A stretch of DNA of 64,000 bases from G963663365 sp963663365 (GCA_963663365.2 CAXXIH010000004.1:248001-312000); one strand, 5' to 3'; shown: positions 17,511 to 27,033, counted from the stretch's first letter. Program-made: numbers and translations. The notes: generated from the letters alone by a model not told the origin.

Positions 17511-18612
17511 GAGGGATCTTCATATTAACTGTCCGATTGAAGCCGTTCTCTTGTTGTCCTCGGGGTGGGTAATAACATCGAGGAGAGCGGTGTCGAGGCG
17601 TTGAATCAACGCGTCACGATCCTTGCAGTGCACATTGGTAAACCAGCGTGCCTTGAGGACGCGCCAGATGCGTTCGATGGGGTTCAAATCCGGGGAATAA
17701 GGCGGGAGGTAGACCGGTTCAAAGAAATGCCAGTTGGTGGATTTTCGATGATGCCAAGAAGCGTTATCCAGAATGAGGATATTCCGCTTGCGCTGAGGAT
17801 GAATCATTCGATGCGCTTCGTCTAAAAACGCTTGGAATACATCACTGTCCACATGACTGGCTTCAATCGCGAAAAATTCTCCAGTCCGAGGCGCCACCAT
17901 TCCCAAGGCATTCATTCGAATGTGGTCGCCATTGTGGGTGACGCGTGTCTTTCTCCCTTTTTTGTCCCAACGCTGCCGCGAGCGCGACTCGCCTTCAAAC
18001 CCCGATTCATCCGCAAACCAGAGTTCAACGTCGGGATTCTCACTCAGCTCCCGCAATGTCTCACGAAAAGCCTGGCGTTTCTCTTCATCTTGACGGTCCG
18101 GCCAGGGCTGAGGCACTTTCAACGTAAAATCATTTTCATGAAAAAAACGTAAAACCGTATTGTACGAGCATTCGATCTGGTAAGTCTCTCGTAGAAAACC
18201 GTGAAAATTCCGAGCCGTCCAGAAGGTGCGAGCCACCTTTTCGGGGTGATCCAGCACTTCCAGCAATTCATTTTCCTGATTCGGATCAATACACTTGGGA
18301 CGTCCACGGCCCGGCTTGGGAATCAGCCCATCAATCCCGCATTCATTAAACGCCTGAATCCAGCGTCGAAGGTTTCGTTCGCCAATCACAAGCGCTTTGC
18401 AGACCTGATCCCGGGGAATCCCGGTAATCAATAACTGCATCGCCGTACAGCGCGTGTTCATCTCAAACGTACCCACCCGTGACGCCTCTTTCAGCTCCTC
18501 ACACGTCGCGTTCTCTGGATTGGGTTCCAAGCGTGTACGGCACATGCTGGTACCTTGACAGCAACCCTCCATAAGATCTAGGGGAAACGGACAATTCTTT
18601 TGAGGATCCCTC
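17511..18612 (-). mobile_element. IS630-family insertion sequence, copy 1
   Basis: The element is 1,102 bp, with termini GAGGGATC...GATCCCTC that extend to an imperfect inverted repeat of about 26 bp (GTCCG is common to both ends). It is flanked by TA at 17509-17510 and 18613-18614, the TA duplication typical of IS630. It carries a single transposase gene on the minus strand. The transposase translation is identical in the other two copies. It splits the TOPRIM-like gene. Confidence 0.95.
17520..18572 (-). CDS. IS630-family transposase (copy 1)
   Basis: The 350-residue DDE transposase has an N-terminal HTH region (about 40-150, with GIPRDQVCKAL and RNLRRWIQAF). The RNase H-like core has D188 in FADESGF, D269 in ILDNASWHH, and E300 in LNPIERIW. 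The block PYSPDLNPIERIW is the IS630 signature. It is full length for the family, with no frameshift. An alternative start at residue 10 has AAGG 8 nt upstream and may be the true one, because the first residues (MEGCC) look unnatural. Confidence 0.93.
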   Translation of the reverse strand: MEGCCQGTSMCRTRLEPNPENATCEELKEASRVGTFEMNTRCTAMQLLITGIPRDQVCKALVIGERNLRRWIQAFNECGIDGLIPKPGRGRPKCIDPNQENELLEVLDHPEKVARTFWTARNFHGFLRETYQIECSYNTVLRFFHENDFTLKVPQPWPDRQDEEKRQAFRETLRELSENPDVELWFADESGFEGESRSRQRWDKKGRKTRVTHNGDHIRMNALGMVAPRTGEFFAIEASHVDSDVFQAFLDEAHRMIHPQRKRNILILDNASWHHRKSTNWHFFEPVYLPPYSPDLNPIERIWRVLKARWFTNVHCKDRDALIQRLDTALLDVITHPEDNKRTASIGQLI

Positions 18613-18949
18613 TAACCGTAAAGACAGAATTAAGGCTCTATTGGATTGGCTGGACTCGAAGCAGGCAACGGCGGCAAGCGAATTGGCTCTCGAAGAACTC
18701 GAAGTCTGGGCTTTGGCAGGATTTACCGGGACATTGCCGACCAGGTGGGATGTTATCCGGAAGGAATGCAATCCGAAAGAAGTCTATTTCGATCCATTCG
18801 TTCGAAACGAGGCATTCGCAGGTCCGGGGGGCGGCAGAAAACAAATTATGCGCGCAGCAATGCCTCAATTCGGCAGCATTGCAAATCGATGCGATGAGAT
18901 TGAAGCCCTAAAGAGTAGCATCCAGGCCGCATTGAGCGCTTCTTAATCT

Positions 18950-21820
18950 CTACAGCACCCACACCTCATACACCGTCAACCAGGCTTCGGGAGTGGTTTC
19001 TTCCAGCACAATACGGATGTAGCGGGCGGTTTGTGTTTGTTCGCTTTCCCAGATCGAGGCGTTAGGATCGGCATACCAATCCACATATCCGGCGGGCTTC
19101 CAATCCGAGGCATCGGTCGAGAGTTCAACCCGCGCGCGGCGTGGCCGGTCCGAACCTTTCACACCATGATATAAAACCAGACGGCGTACGGGCTGCATTT
19201 CGCCCAAATCAACGGTAACGCTGTCGCCGGTCCGTTGACCTTCGGGATTCCCGCTGGCCCAATAGGCCGGGCCCATTTCACGCGAACCGATTTCGCCATC
19301 CACCATTCGCCCGGGGAAATACCCCACGGTCACAGCCACGTGGTGCAAACATTTTTCCTCAGCCGGACTGCCCGCGCGGGGAACGAATAAAACATACGGT
19401 CCCGTCTCAATACGTTTGTAATCCGCAAAACGCGGCCCGAAAAGCGTATCCATCCGTTCCCGGTCCATGGGGATATAACCGGAATCGCTCCGATGATTGT
19501 TATCCCACCATAAAAAGTTGCGATGAAAGAGATAGGCGATTCGCGGTGAATGATGCAGCCGTTCAGCAAGATGATGGTGGCGGCGCGAAAAAACATCGAT
19601 CCCGTTAATGCGGCCTTCGCTCTCAAATGTAATTCGTTCGCCGATCCAATCCCGGCCACCCCCCTGGGAAGGAATATCCATTCCCTGGTCGCATAGCACG
19701 GCTTCGATGTTCTCGCGATCCAATGTATCCAGAAGTTCGCTGTGGTCCTGCGCTAAAAGGATGCCTTGTTTTAAAAGGCTGGTGGGCTGATGCATATAAG
19801 CCGCGGTCGATAGGGTTCCGTACGCATTACCGAACAGTACCGTCACAACCATCAATGGAACGGCCGCAGGCAAAACACGGCCCAACATGCGTATCCCGGC
19901 GGCAATCGACAAAATCAACAGCGGATACACGCCCCAGGCATACCACGGCCAAATGCCGAACGGTCCATATACCACCAAAATGGTTGTGAATATGGCCAGC
20001 AAGGCGAAAACAAAATGAATGCTTGAAACTCCCTGCTTCCAAAACGCTTTCGCATCGGCATAAAGTCTCCGTGCCAAATCCGGAATTCCTAATGCGGCCA
20101 GAACATAAATCACTAAAGCTAAGGCATAAGGAATATGTTCATATTGGTCTTCATGCACAGCCCGGGCGCCTAAAAGCACAGGGACACATTCTCCAAGAAA
20201 ACGGTCGATAAAGGGCCGTTCGCCCGGCAGACGGGGCGCACCTAAAACCCGGCCTTCGCGCACAAATTCCGATGCCAAGCCGCCGGTGGCTAGATCAAAA
20301 ACGATCATCGGTACCAGGCCCATAGCCAAGCCTGCGATTACCAGCAGCCCCGTTCGGCCTATGAGTTTTTTCGCTGTTGTACGTAAAAGCACAACGGCGG
20401 AAGTCACAAGGAACGGGACAATTATCGGCAGCGTGTAGAAACCGAATCCGGCCAAAAATCCAAGCATCGCCCAACGCCAGTCGCGCCCGGAGGCATTCCG
20501 CGCCAACGATACGGTTAAAACCAACACGGCCGCGCCCATGGCCCAAGTTGCGTCATAGCCAAACCAGGCTTTAGTCGAAAACCAACTCAAAAACTGGGGC
20601 GATATGGCAAGATACGCCCCCAACCAGGCCAACTCGCCTAGACGGAATTCCCGCGCGGCCAGTATTAAAATCAAAGCCATACCCAGCAAATACCAACAGA
20701 AGGCATGCCATTTCAAACTTTGCGCGGAAACGCCGAACAACTTGAAAACAAACGCCAATGTCCAGGCTTCAAACGTTCCTTGATAATTCTGGCCGTAATG
20801 AAACAGCGGCGGCAGTTCACCATCTAACAACCGTTCGGCCATAATTCCGAATGCGGCTTCATCGGCATCGAGCACACCACCGGATTTCTGTATCGAATAG
20901 CCATGAAAACAGACCGCCAAAAGTAGAGACAACAAGATTAGAAATCCCGCGGCCAACGAGACTGAACCTTGGGGAGAATCCAGACACGCACATGATGGAC
21001 GCGGTTCAGGATGGAATTTGAAACCGGCACAGAACAGCAAAAAAGTGAGTCCGCCCGCAAACCAACAAAGAGCCCGCATGATGTTTCCGGCAACCAAAAC
21101 ACCGGCGCCGGACGGTTCTGGTGAAAAATAGAACCGTGAATCGGCGGCTATAAAATTCTCGCCTTGTTGTTCGGCCAGCTGCAAACCGATGCTGGGCAAT
21201 GGACCTGAATAGTGAATTTCAAATGAGACCTGATGCAGGCCGGGTTTGCCATCAAGAAACACAAATTCATTCCGGTCCGGCGACTCAGTTTCGATCCGGC
21301 CCACTTCCCTATCGTCCACGAAGAGGCGTCCGCCACCGTGGGTGGTTGAGAATTGCAGTACAGTGGGGCCGGATTCGGGTATCGTCACCCACCCCTTTTG
21401 ATTGACGACCGCCGATTCGAATACGCTCGCGGCGCTCAGCCATTCTGTAGGACGTACACCGGGCAATACGGCTTTCCGGGCAACCGTCACGCCCTGTTCT
21501 GTTTGGACTGTTGTTTCAAGTCCATAACGCGGCGCCAATAGTGCAAGAAGTATCGTGATAATTCCGCAAGCGGCTGCGCCAACGAACAAGGTTGAGCGGG
21601 AAGGAATGCCCAGCCAACCTCGGGAATAGCAGGTTTGCAGGGCGGCCAAACCGCCCCACAGGGTCAGGGCAAGAACTGCGGCGGTCAGATACCAAGGACC
21701 GGAGACCCACCCAGGGGCGGCAATAACAACCAACAAAAGCCATAGACCAAAGGCCAATGGCGCATGCCGCGTGAGATGTTTCCCCGTTGGAGCGGGAGGT
21801 TGTAATGGTTCAATGTCCAT
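18950..21820 (-). CDS. Large GT-C-type membrane protein with PA14-like and discoidin-like domains
   Basis: The 956-residue protein has N-terminal helices followed by an extracytoplasmic beta insert (about 120-235; GWVTIPESGPTVLQF, GGGRLFVDDREVG), resembling PA14. About ten further helices follow. The first luminal loop carries DADEAAFGIMAERLLDGELP and FHYGQNYQG, like the acidic motif of ArnT/PMT glycosyltransferases using polyprenyl-phosphate sugars. The C-terminal 150 residues form an F5/8-type-C-like domain (RRLVLYHGVKG, ARYIRIVLEE). I infer a sugar transferase acting on the periplasmic side. It is divergent from dapB. Confidence 0.75.
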   Translation of the reverse strand: MDIEPLQPPAPTGKHLTRHAPLAFGLWLLLVVIAAPGWVSGPWYLTAAVLALTLWGGLAALQTCYSRGWLGIPSRSTLFVGAAACGIITILLALLAPRYGLETTVQTEQGVTVARKAVLPGVRPTEWLSAASVFESAVVNQKGWVTIPESGPTVLQFSTTHGGGRLFVDDREVGRIETESPDRNEFVFLDGKPGLHQVSFEIHYSGPLPSIGLQLAEQQGENFIAADSRFYFSPEPSGAGVLVAGNIMRALCWFAGGLTFLLFCAGFKFHPEPRPSCACLDSPQGSVSLAAGFLILLSLLLAVCFHGYSIQKSGGVLDADEAAFGIMAERLLDGELPPLFHYGQNYQGTFEAWTLAFVFKLFGVSAQSLKWHAFCWYLLGMALILILAAREFRLGELAWLGAYLAISPQFLSWFSTKAWFGYDATWAMGAAVLVLTVSLARNASGRDWRWAMLGFLAGFGFYTLPIIVPFLVTSAVVLLRTTAKKLIGRTGLLVIAGLAMGLVPMIVFDLATGGLASEFVREGRVLGAPRLPGERPFIDRFLGECVPVLLGARAVHEDQYEHIPYALALVIYVLAALGIPDLARRLYADAKAFWKQGVSSIHFVFALLAIFTTILVVYGPFGIWPWYAWGVYPLLILSIAAGIRMLGRVLPAAVPLMVVTVLFGNAYGTLSTAAYMHQPTSLLKQGILLAQDHSELLDTLDRENIEAVLCDQGMDIPSQGGGRDWIGERITFESEGRINGIDVFSRRHHHLAERLHHSPRIAYLFHRNFLWWDNNHRSDSGYIPMDRERMDTLFGPRFADYKRIETGPYVLFVPRAGSPAEEKCLHHVAVTVGYFPGRMVDGEIGSREMGPAYWASGNPEGQRTGDSVTVDLGEMQPVRRLVLYHGVKGSDRPRRARVELSTDASDWKPAGYVDWYADPNASIWESEQTQTARYIRIVLEETTPEAWLTVYEVWVL

Positions 21821-21994
21821 AAAAGTAGTCCCGGACCGATAGGATACGCGCTTGTTGGTAGGCCGTCATGCGTCTTGACTGAGCGCTGGTTGCCGCACTG
21901 CCGCAATACGCCGGGCGCGTTAGTCTATATGCCACCAAAAGCGATACCGGCCGGTCAAATTACGGCGGGCAAGTTCAAATATGAGGTTATTCCC

Positions 21995-22735
21995 ATGAGT
22001 GCGATACGGGTGATTGTAAACGGAGCCAAAGGGCGGATGGGCCGCGAATCGGTTAAGGCCATCAAAGCCGAACCGGATATGGAATTAGTGGCCGAGACAG
22101 ATATGGGTGATGACCTTTCCGCTATTATCGCCGATACCAAAGCACAGGTTGTGGTGGATTTCACCACTCCGGCCGTGGCCATGCAGATGGTTAATACCAT
22201 CATCAACAGCGGCGCAGGTGCGGTAGTCGGCACCACGGGGTTCACACCGAAGGATATCCGTGATCTGGAAGACGCCTGCCAAGGCCGCAAGCCCGCGGTG
22301 TTGGTCGCTCCCAACTTCTCAATCGGAGCGCTGTTATTGATGAAACTTTCGGAATTCGCAGCTCCGCACATGCCTCAGGCGGAGATTATCGAGCTGCATC
22401 ACGATAAAAAGATGGATTCCCCCTCCGGCACGGCTGTCAAAACCGCCGAGATGATCGATGCCGCACGCAAGGCGGCAGGCAAAAGCAATCAACCGGTACA
22501 CCCCGATGATGAGGCCCGGGGACAGACTGTCTGCAATACCCAAACCCACAGTGTCCGTCTTCAGGGGCTTTTGGCTCACCAAGAAGTCATCTTCGGCGGC
22601 CCGGGCCAGACCTTAACCATCCGCCACGACAGTATCGACCGCAGCAGTTTTATGCCCGGTGTGGTCATGGCCGTACGCGCGGTGGTGGAACACGAAGGTC
22701 TGATCTACGGCTTGGACCGAATTCTTTTTGAATAA
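21995..22735 (+). CDS. dapB: 4-hydroxy-tetrahydrodipicolinate reductase
   Basis: DapB reduces the cyclic intermediate to tetrahydrodipicolinate in the lysine/diaminopimelate pathway. The 246-residue protein has the nucleotide-binding motif NGAKGRMG (9-16), VVGTTGF, the catalytic His pair in IELHHDKKMDSPSGTA (H135, H136; Lys nearby; PSGTA binds substrate), and the C-terminal FMPGVVMAVRAV. The usual Ala before PSGTA is Ser, a minor change. The start is set at ATG 21995 with GAGG at 9 nt. rsmG follows 15 bp downstream. Confidence 0.95.
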   Translation: MSAIRVIVNGAKGRMGRESVKAIKAEPDMELVAETDMGDDLSAIIADTKAQVVVDFTTPAVAMQMVNTIINSGAGAVVGTTGFTPKDIRDLEDACQGRKPAVLVAPNFSIGALLLMKLSEFAAPHMPQAEIIELHHDKKMDSPSGTAVKTAEMIDAARKAAGKSNQPVHPDDEARGQTVCNTQTHSVRLQGLLAHQEVIFGGPGQTLTIRHDSIDRSSFMPGVVMAVRAVVEHEGLIYGLDRILFE

Positions 22736-22750
22736 TCATCCGCGTTCGCA

Positions 22751-23464
22751 ATGGATAGCAAACATCTAAATGAAGCCATCCGGCCTTACGTGCCGGAACC
22801 TTCCGATGAGCAGATCGGAAGGTTTCATCTTTATATTGAATTATTGGCCAAGGAGTGCGAACGGCAAAATTTATCCAAATATCGTACACCTCAAGATATT
22901 TTGACTTATCACATCCTCGATAGCCTGGAACCGTTACATCACGCGCCATGCTCCGGTCAGAACAAATGTATCGACATCGGGACGGGTGCGGGCTGCCCGG
23001 GCATTCCTTTAGCGATTGCCGCACCGCACATACGCATGACGCTTTTAGAAGCCCGGGAACGGCGTTGTGATTTTTTGCGCCGGTGTGTTGAGTGTCTTCG
23101 CTTGGAAAACTGTGATGTGCTACAGGGCCGGGCCGAGAGTTGGGCGTATGATTCCCAACGGAGGGGTGCTTACGATCACGCCTACGCGCGGGCGGTCATC
23201 GGCCTTCAGGGATTGGTTGAGATCGCTTTGCCGTTTTTGAAACCGGGCGGCGTGCTGTGCGCGTTTCGTGGTCATCGCTGGAAGGAAGAACAGGCCGAAT
23301 CGGCCAATGCGCTCGCTGAACTGTGCGGCAAGATAAAAGATGCATTTGTCTATCATTTGCCCGGACGGGACACGGAACATGCCTTGGTATTGATCGAGAA
23401 CACGCGCCCCAGCCCCGAAACCTACCCCCGCTCCCCCAAACAAATCCAAAAGAAACCGTTGTGA
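22751..23464 (+). CDS. rsmG: 16S rRNA (guanine527-N7)-methyltransferase RsmG
   Basis: RsmG methylates G527 of 16S rRNA. The 237-residue protein has the SAM motif CIDIGTGAGCPGIPLAI (from about 73), LLEARERRCDFLRR, AYARAVIGLQGLVEIALPFLKPGG, and the C-terminal YPRSPKQIQKKPL, all diagnostic. No Shine-Dalgarno is evident before ATG 22751, so coupling to dapB is likely. The 3' end runs antiparallel over the pilin stub gene at 23422-23553. Confidence 0.93.
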   Translation: MDSKHLNEAIRPYVPEPSDEQIGRFHLYIELLAKECERQNLSKYRTPQDILTYHILDSLEPLHHAPCSGQNKCIDIGTGAGCPGIPLAIAAPHIRMTLLEARERRCDFLRRCVECLRLENCDVLQGRAESWAYDSQRRGAYDHAYARAVIGLQGLVEIALPFLKPGGVLCAFRGHRWKEEQAESANALAELCGKIKDAFVYHLPGRDTEHALVLIENTRPSPETYPRSPKQIQKKPL

Positions 23465-23553
23465 ATTGGCACACCAATCGCCGCCAAAATGCCGACAATG
23501 GCGACAACAATGAGGAGCTCAATCAATGCGAAGGCGTTGCGTTTCCTGTTCAT
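23422..23553 (-). CDS. 43-residue prepilin-like stub
   Basis: A short frame reads MNRKRNAFALIELLIVVAI and continues to GILAAIGVPIHNG before a 10-residue tail and stop. It is the N-terminal leader and helix of a type II pseudopilin with FALIE in place of FTLIE and no globular domain. Its start overlaps the stop of the 930-residue gene upstream by ATGA (23550-23553), so it would be translated by coupling at the end of the sigma/FecR operon. It overlaps the rsmG 3' end on the other strand. It is either a truncated remnant or a genuine mini-pilin. Confidence 0.6.
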   Translation of the reverse strand: MNRKRNAFALIELLIVVAIVGILAAIGVPIHNGFFWICLGERG

Positions 23554-26342
23554 TTCGCCGTTTCCTCCAACTTCACCTGTATCACAATGTTGTCCGATGG
23601 CGGTTTTAGGTTGTCGAGTTCGGCTAATGGAGTTCCGGAGCCGGATAGCTCACCAACTTCAAGCTTGTATTTCAGATCACGCCGGATGCCATCCAACAAA
23701 AACATGCCGTTCACATCCGTATCACTCGTCGCGCGATAGCCGATTTCGCCGGAAACGCCATGAGCCGCCGCATAAGATGGTGCAGCAGCGTCATAGGCGC
23801 GGACACGGACCTTGGCTACGGGTTTGTAATCCTGATCCACCACTTTTCCATAAAAATAACTTGCTTCCTCAAGCACGAAATCGTGATGTAAAACTTCGGC
23901 GTTCTCCGGGAGGGCAAGTTCGATCCATTGCGATAAGTAATTTGCCGGGGGAGGAAGGTGTAGCTGGTTCATTTCCCCGGACTTGGGTTCGGGCTGACTA
24001 CAATTTAGTTCAAACATAAAGGCGCCGGGTTGAAAGCCTTTTAATTCTACACTATATGAACCATTTTCCTGAATCCTCGCATTGTTAGATATCCACTCCA
24101 GCGAATCTTGACTTGCGCGTAACGAGAAAAACTGAACCAATTCGGGAACTATTCCCGCCTCCGTTTTCAATACGCCGGTAAGAATCGGGCCGGTTTCTTC
24201 CGGTTCGAGCACGATGGTGATATTTTCGATGGTATCCCCCGGCCGGTATTCGATGGCCAGGGTTCCGCGAATCTCCCCTTTGGGTCCCCATACCACGCCA
24301 AGCAACTGTTGTCCGTTTTTCAAAACGGTTTTTGCTTCCCCTTCGTTGTATTTTTTCTCGACTTCAAAAACGCCCGTAACCGGGTCGTCATTTGGAACCG
24401 TGAATAAATTCATCTCAAAGTTCCCATCCTCGTAGGTGGATGCGCTTACGCTGTCCCGGCCCGCATTCAGAACAACCGTGGCGGAGCCCGCCGGTTCTCC
24501 ATCGGCCATAAGCACTTGCCCCGAAAAATGGGTCATCACTCCAGGCAGAACATAAATTTCAAGTCCGGTGACATCGGCATTCTCTATCCAAAAATGCGGA
24601 TCCTTATCAAGCGCTTGCCCTTGGGGCGGGGCGGGAACATAACCGTCGAATGAGCGCTCGGGCGTATGAACGGTGAGAGAATTCTCGATCAGATATTCGC
24701 CGTATTCGACCGGATAAAACTCGAACTCGCCGTTCCGGTTCGTCTCTGTCACAGCATATCCTCCATACTCCTTGGGAAACGTGCGTCTCAGCTTCCGCAG
24801 CATTTCTTCTTCCGCCTTCCGCATTTCCTCCTTTGTCATTCGGTGTATTTCGCACGACAGTTGCACATGATATCCGGCGACAGGCTTCCCCGTATCGGCG
24901 CGAAGCACTCTCCCCGCGACGCGGTATTTGTCTCTCACTTCAAAAGGTACAACCAAGTGTGTTGAAGGCTCTTCGATACAAACCTCCACCGTCTTTTGCA
25001 CGGGCACGGCGTTTGCCGCCTCGGGGAGTGTAATTGTGACCTTGTACTCACCGCTCGGAAGAGGTTTCAAGATCGTCTCGCCCCATCTATCCGTTATACC
25101 GGAGATCAAAACCATACGCCCGGACGCACGGATGCGGACCTCCGCCTCTCCGATACCTTTTTCCTTATAATAGGTGGCATCTTTTTTAATGGCTCTAATA
25201 ATGAGTTTGTTCTGATCTTCGGGAAAAAGTGGAATTGTCGTTGCGGAAAAAGATGGGCATATCCGGTGGATGAAACTCACCATTCCGCTGCTCTGCGCCG
25301 AGGCAAAATAGAGCCGGGCGGGCAGGTCGCGAAACGCACATTTCCCTTCCGCGTCCGTGACGGTCGAGTCAACCAACATCCTTCGCGCTTTGCCCGCACC
25401 ATAAAAAGAGCCGGTGAAGTCGCTGCCATCGCAGTTCAGCTCCATCCATAGACTCTGTTCGGAATCTTCTCCGGACGGACAAAGCACGGCTAGCGAGTCC
25501 CAAAGACGTAAAAGCGAACGGAGTTGAGTTGGTCGGCGGTCGTAGGTAAGGCCGGTGATCGTGTCCCCTTTACGGGGGATCGGACTACCGGGATGGGTTT
25601 CGAAACGGAAACGCCCTTCGCCCACGGTATCCGTAACGCGAATTCGCCCATCCTCGCGCCGCAGAACGATGGAGTCATCCCAAGCGTCCCACAGTATGTT
25701 TCTTCTTCTGACGGTAAGCGAATCCCCCACAGGACGCGGTACTTCAGGCCCTTCCCAGATTTTTACTTCTGCGCCCGTCACAGGCACACCACCTTCGGGA
25801 CTGTTGAGCACAGTAATTTCAAAGGAGCACGTGTACTCCAGAGGGATTTCCACTACCTCATGTGAAGGGAGTTGGACTTTTTTTTGCACAGAAGCGTAAC
25901 CTTCCGCTGAAGCCGTAACAGTCTGTGCCCCCTCGTCCAATCCGGGAATAGAAAACAAACCATTCGTTGAATCGTGTATCTTCCCCGCAACTTCAACACG
26001 CGCGTTCTGAATTGAGTCTCCCAATGCATCCACTACATGAATAGAAAGCAGGTTCGGATCAAGGACGGGAGTGGGTGTAGGATCTTCTACTCGATCATCC
26101 GCAAACGTGGAAACATCAGGGGGATCGGAAACGGCGAGTTTACTTCCTTCTCCATTGGCTTTGGCAGCAACCGTCTCTCCGGCATTCACGGCTTCACCTT
26201 CAAAAGTGACCTGGCCGGAAGTGACTTCCACTTCTACGGCGTCAACCGGCGCGAGTTCGTGTGGGATTTCCCGGATCAGGATGGCTAGAACGACTAGCCC
26301 CACTACAGCCAAGAGCAATACAGATGTTATCCAGAGTCGCAT
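23550..26342 (-). CDS. Membrane-anchored carboxypeptidase-regulatory-like (CarboxypepD_reg) multidomain protein
   Basis: The 930-residue protein has an N-terminal transmembrane anchor (residues 5-22) and a large extracytoplasmic part. Repeated Ig-like or CarboxypepD_reg-like modules are visible. Examples are SIHVVDALGDSIQNARVEVAG, GLFSIPGLDEGAQTVTASAEGY, VAGRVLRADTGKPVAGYHVQL, and YFYGKVVDQDYKPVAKVRVRAYD. Right after the anchor comes VEVEVTSGQVTFEGEAVNAGE, which looks like the C-terminal strands of a FecR domain. It follows an ECF sigma and a FecR gene in the same operon (17-nt gap), so it may be the sensor or effector of that system. Ribosome site GAGG is 8 nt upstream. Confidence 0.7.
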   Translation of the reverse strand: MRLWITSVLLLAVVGLVVLAILIREIPHELAPVDAVEVEVTSGQVTFEGEAVNAGETVAAKANGEGSKLAVSDPPDVSTFADDRVEDPTPTPVLDPNLLSIHVVDALGDSIQNARVEVAGKIHDSTNGLFSIPGLDEGAQTVTASAEGYASVQKKVQLPSHEVVEIPLEYTCSFEITVLNSPEGGVPVTGAEVKIWEGPEVPRPVGDSLTVRRRNILWDAWDDSIVLRREDGRIRVTDTVGEGRFRFETHPGSPIPRKGDTITGLTYDRRPTQLRSLLRLWDSLAVLCPSGEDSEQSLWMELNCDGSDFTGSFYGAGKARRMLVDSTVTDAEGKCAFRDLPARLYFASAQSSGMVSFIHRICPSFSATTIPLFPEDQNKLIIRAIKKDATYYKEKGIGEAEVRIRASGRMVLISGITDRWGETILKPLPSGEYKVTITLPEAANAVPVQKTVEVCIEEPSTHLVVPFEVRDKYRVAGRVLRADTGKPVAGYHVQLSCEIHRMTKEEMRKAEEEMLRKLRRTFPKEYGGYAVTETNRNGEFEFYPVEYGEYLIENSLTVHTPERSFDGYVPAPPQGQALDKDPHFWIENADVTGLEIYVLPGVMTHFSGQVLMADGEPAGSATVVLNAGRDSVSASTYEDGNFEMNLFTVPNDDPVTGVFEVEKKYNEGEAKTVLKNGQQLLGVVWGPKGEIRGTLAIEYRPGDTIENITIVLEPEETGPILTGVLKTEAGIVPELVQFFSLRASQDSLEWISNNARIQENGSYSVELKGFQPGAFMFELNCSQPEPKSGEMNQLHLPPPANYLSQWIELALPENAEVLHHDFVLEEASYFYGKVVDQDYKPVAKVRVRAYDAAAPSYAAAHGVSGEIGYRATSDTDVNGMFLLDGIRRDLKYKLEVGELSGSGTPLAELDNLKPPSDNIVIQVKLEETAK

Positions 26343-26358
26343 AATCGGCCCTCGCCTT

Positions 26359-27033
26359 TCACCGGATCACGGAGACCCGGAACTCGGTGCCCGTGACTTC
26401 CACTGTCCCTAACTCGGTCACGACTCGTAGCGGAAGGTCCAGACCCGGCTCCGCCGTTATGAATACGGTGCCATTTTCAAGATCGATTTTGCGCCCCGGC
26501 GCCGGCGAAAACGCCAGACGAGTATTCGCCATGCAACGTACCCGCGAACCATCGGCCAACTCCAGACGGGCCTCGAGCCCCGCCGGGACCGTGACGGACT
26601 GTCCGCGTTGAACGCGATAACTCCAGAACCGAGGCGGTGGTACAGGTTTTTGAGTAGACGGATCGAACATCGAAAAAGACTGCACCAATGGCGACTCGGG
26701 AGCCTGAAGAACCTGGGCGTAAGAGATAACCAACAGGCAAATCAACACCGCGCAGACGGTGGCAAACACCGGCGCAGGAATGCGTTCCAGGAGATTCCAT
26801 GCAGTCCGTTTTGCATTTGGGGAAACATGATGGTGGATTGAATCGGCCTCGGCAGCCATACGCGCGGCCAGCCAGGCATGGTCGATGGGCGGAACGTGCA
26901 TGGTGCAGAGAGCGCCATCGAGTTTGCGGTAGGTTTCGTGAATCCCGGCCTCAAGCGGCGACTGTGGGCTTTGACCGTTGCTGAAACGTTCCGCGAACTG
27001 TTGTTCTTGTTCTTCAGAGATCAATTCAGTCAT
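26359..27033 (-). CDS. FecR-type anti-sigma factor, shortened FecR domain
   Basis: The 224-residue protein has an N-terminal cytoplasmic domain of about 90 residues, one transmembrane helix (about 90-108, VFATVCAVLICLLVISYA), then a periplasmic FecR domain. The FecR domain includes GQSVTVPAGLEARLELADGSRVRCMANTRL, FSPAPGRKIDLENGTVFI and VVTELGTVEVTGTEFRVSVI. FecR domains usually continue about 60 residues after the GTEF step, but this one stops there. Its start overlaps the sigma gene stop by ATGA. It likely sequesters the sigma factor. Confidence 0.8.
   Translation of the reverse strand: MTELISEEQEQQFAERFSNGQSPQSPLEAGIHETYRKLDGALCTMHVPPIDHAWLAARMAAEADSIHHHVSPNAKRTAWNLLERIPAPVFATVCAVLICLLVISYAQVLQAPESPLVQSFSMFDPSTQKPVPPPRFWSYRVQRGQSVTVPAGLEARLELADGSRVRCMANTRLAFSPAPGRKIDLENGTVFITAEPGLDLPLRVVTELGTVEVTGTEFRVSVIR

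Larger units (their letters stand above)
17267..18946 (+). pseudogene. TOPRIM-like partner of the ATPase, split by IS630 copy 1
   Basis: The gene starts at ATG 17267, overlapping the ATPase stop. Joining 17267-17510 to 18615-18946 (removing the IS and one TA) gives a continuous 191-residue frame. A TOPRIM-like Glu lies in LVLEDHTNDQFIAKP, the acidic DRD in LFVIILDRDCN, and ALEELEVWALAGF follows. I have a general memory of such small proteins next to AAA ATPases, but cannot name a Pfam family; DUF4276, DUF4435 and RloB are comparable folds. In its present state translation runs into the IS and stops after about 101 residues, keeping the E and DxD but losing the C-terminal half. Confidence 0.8.
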
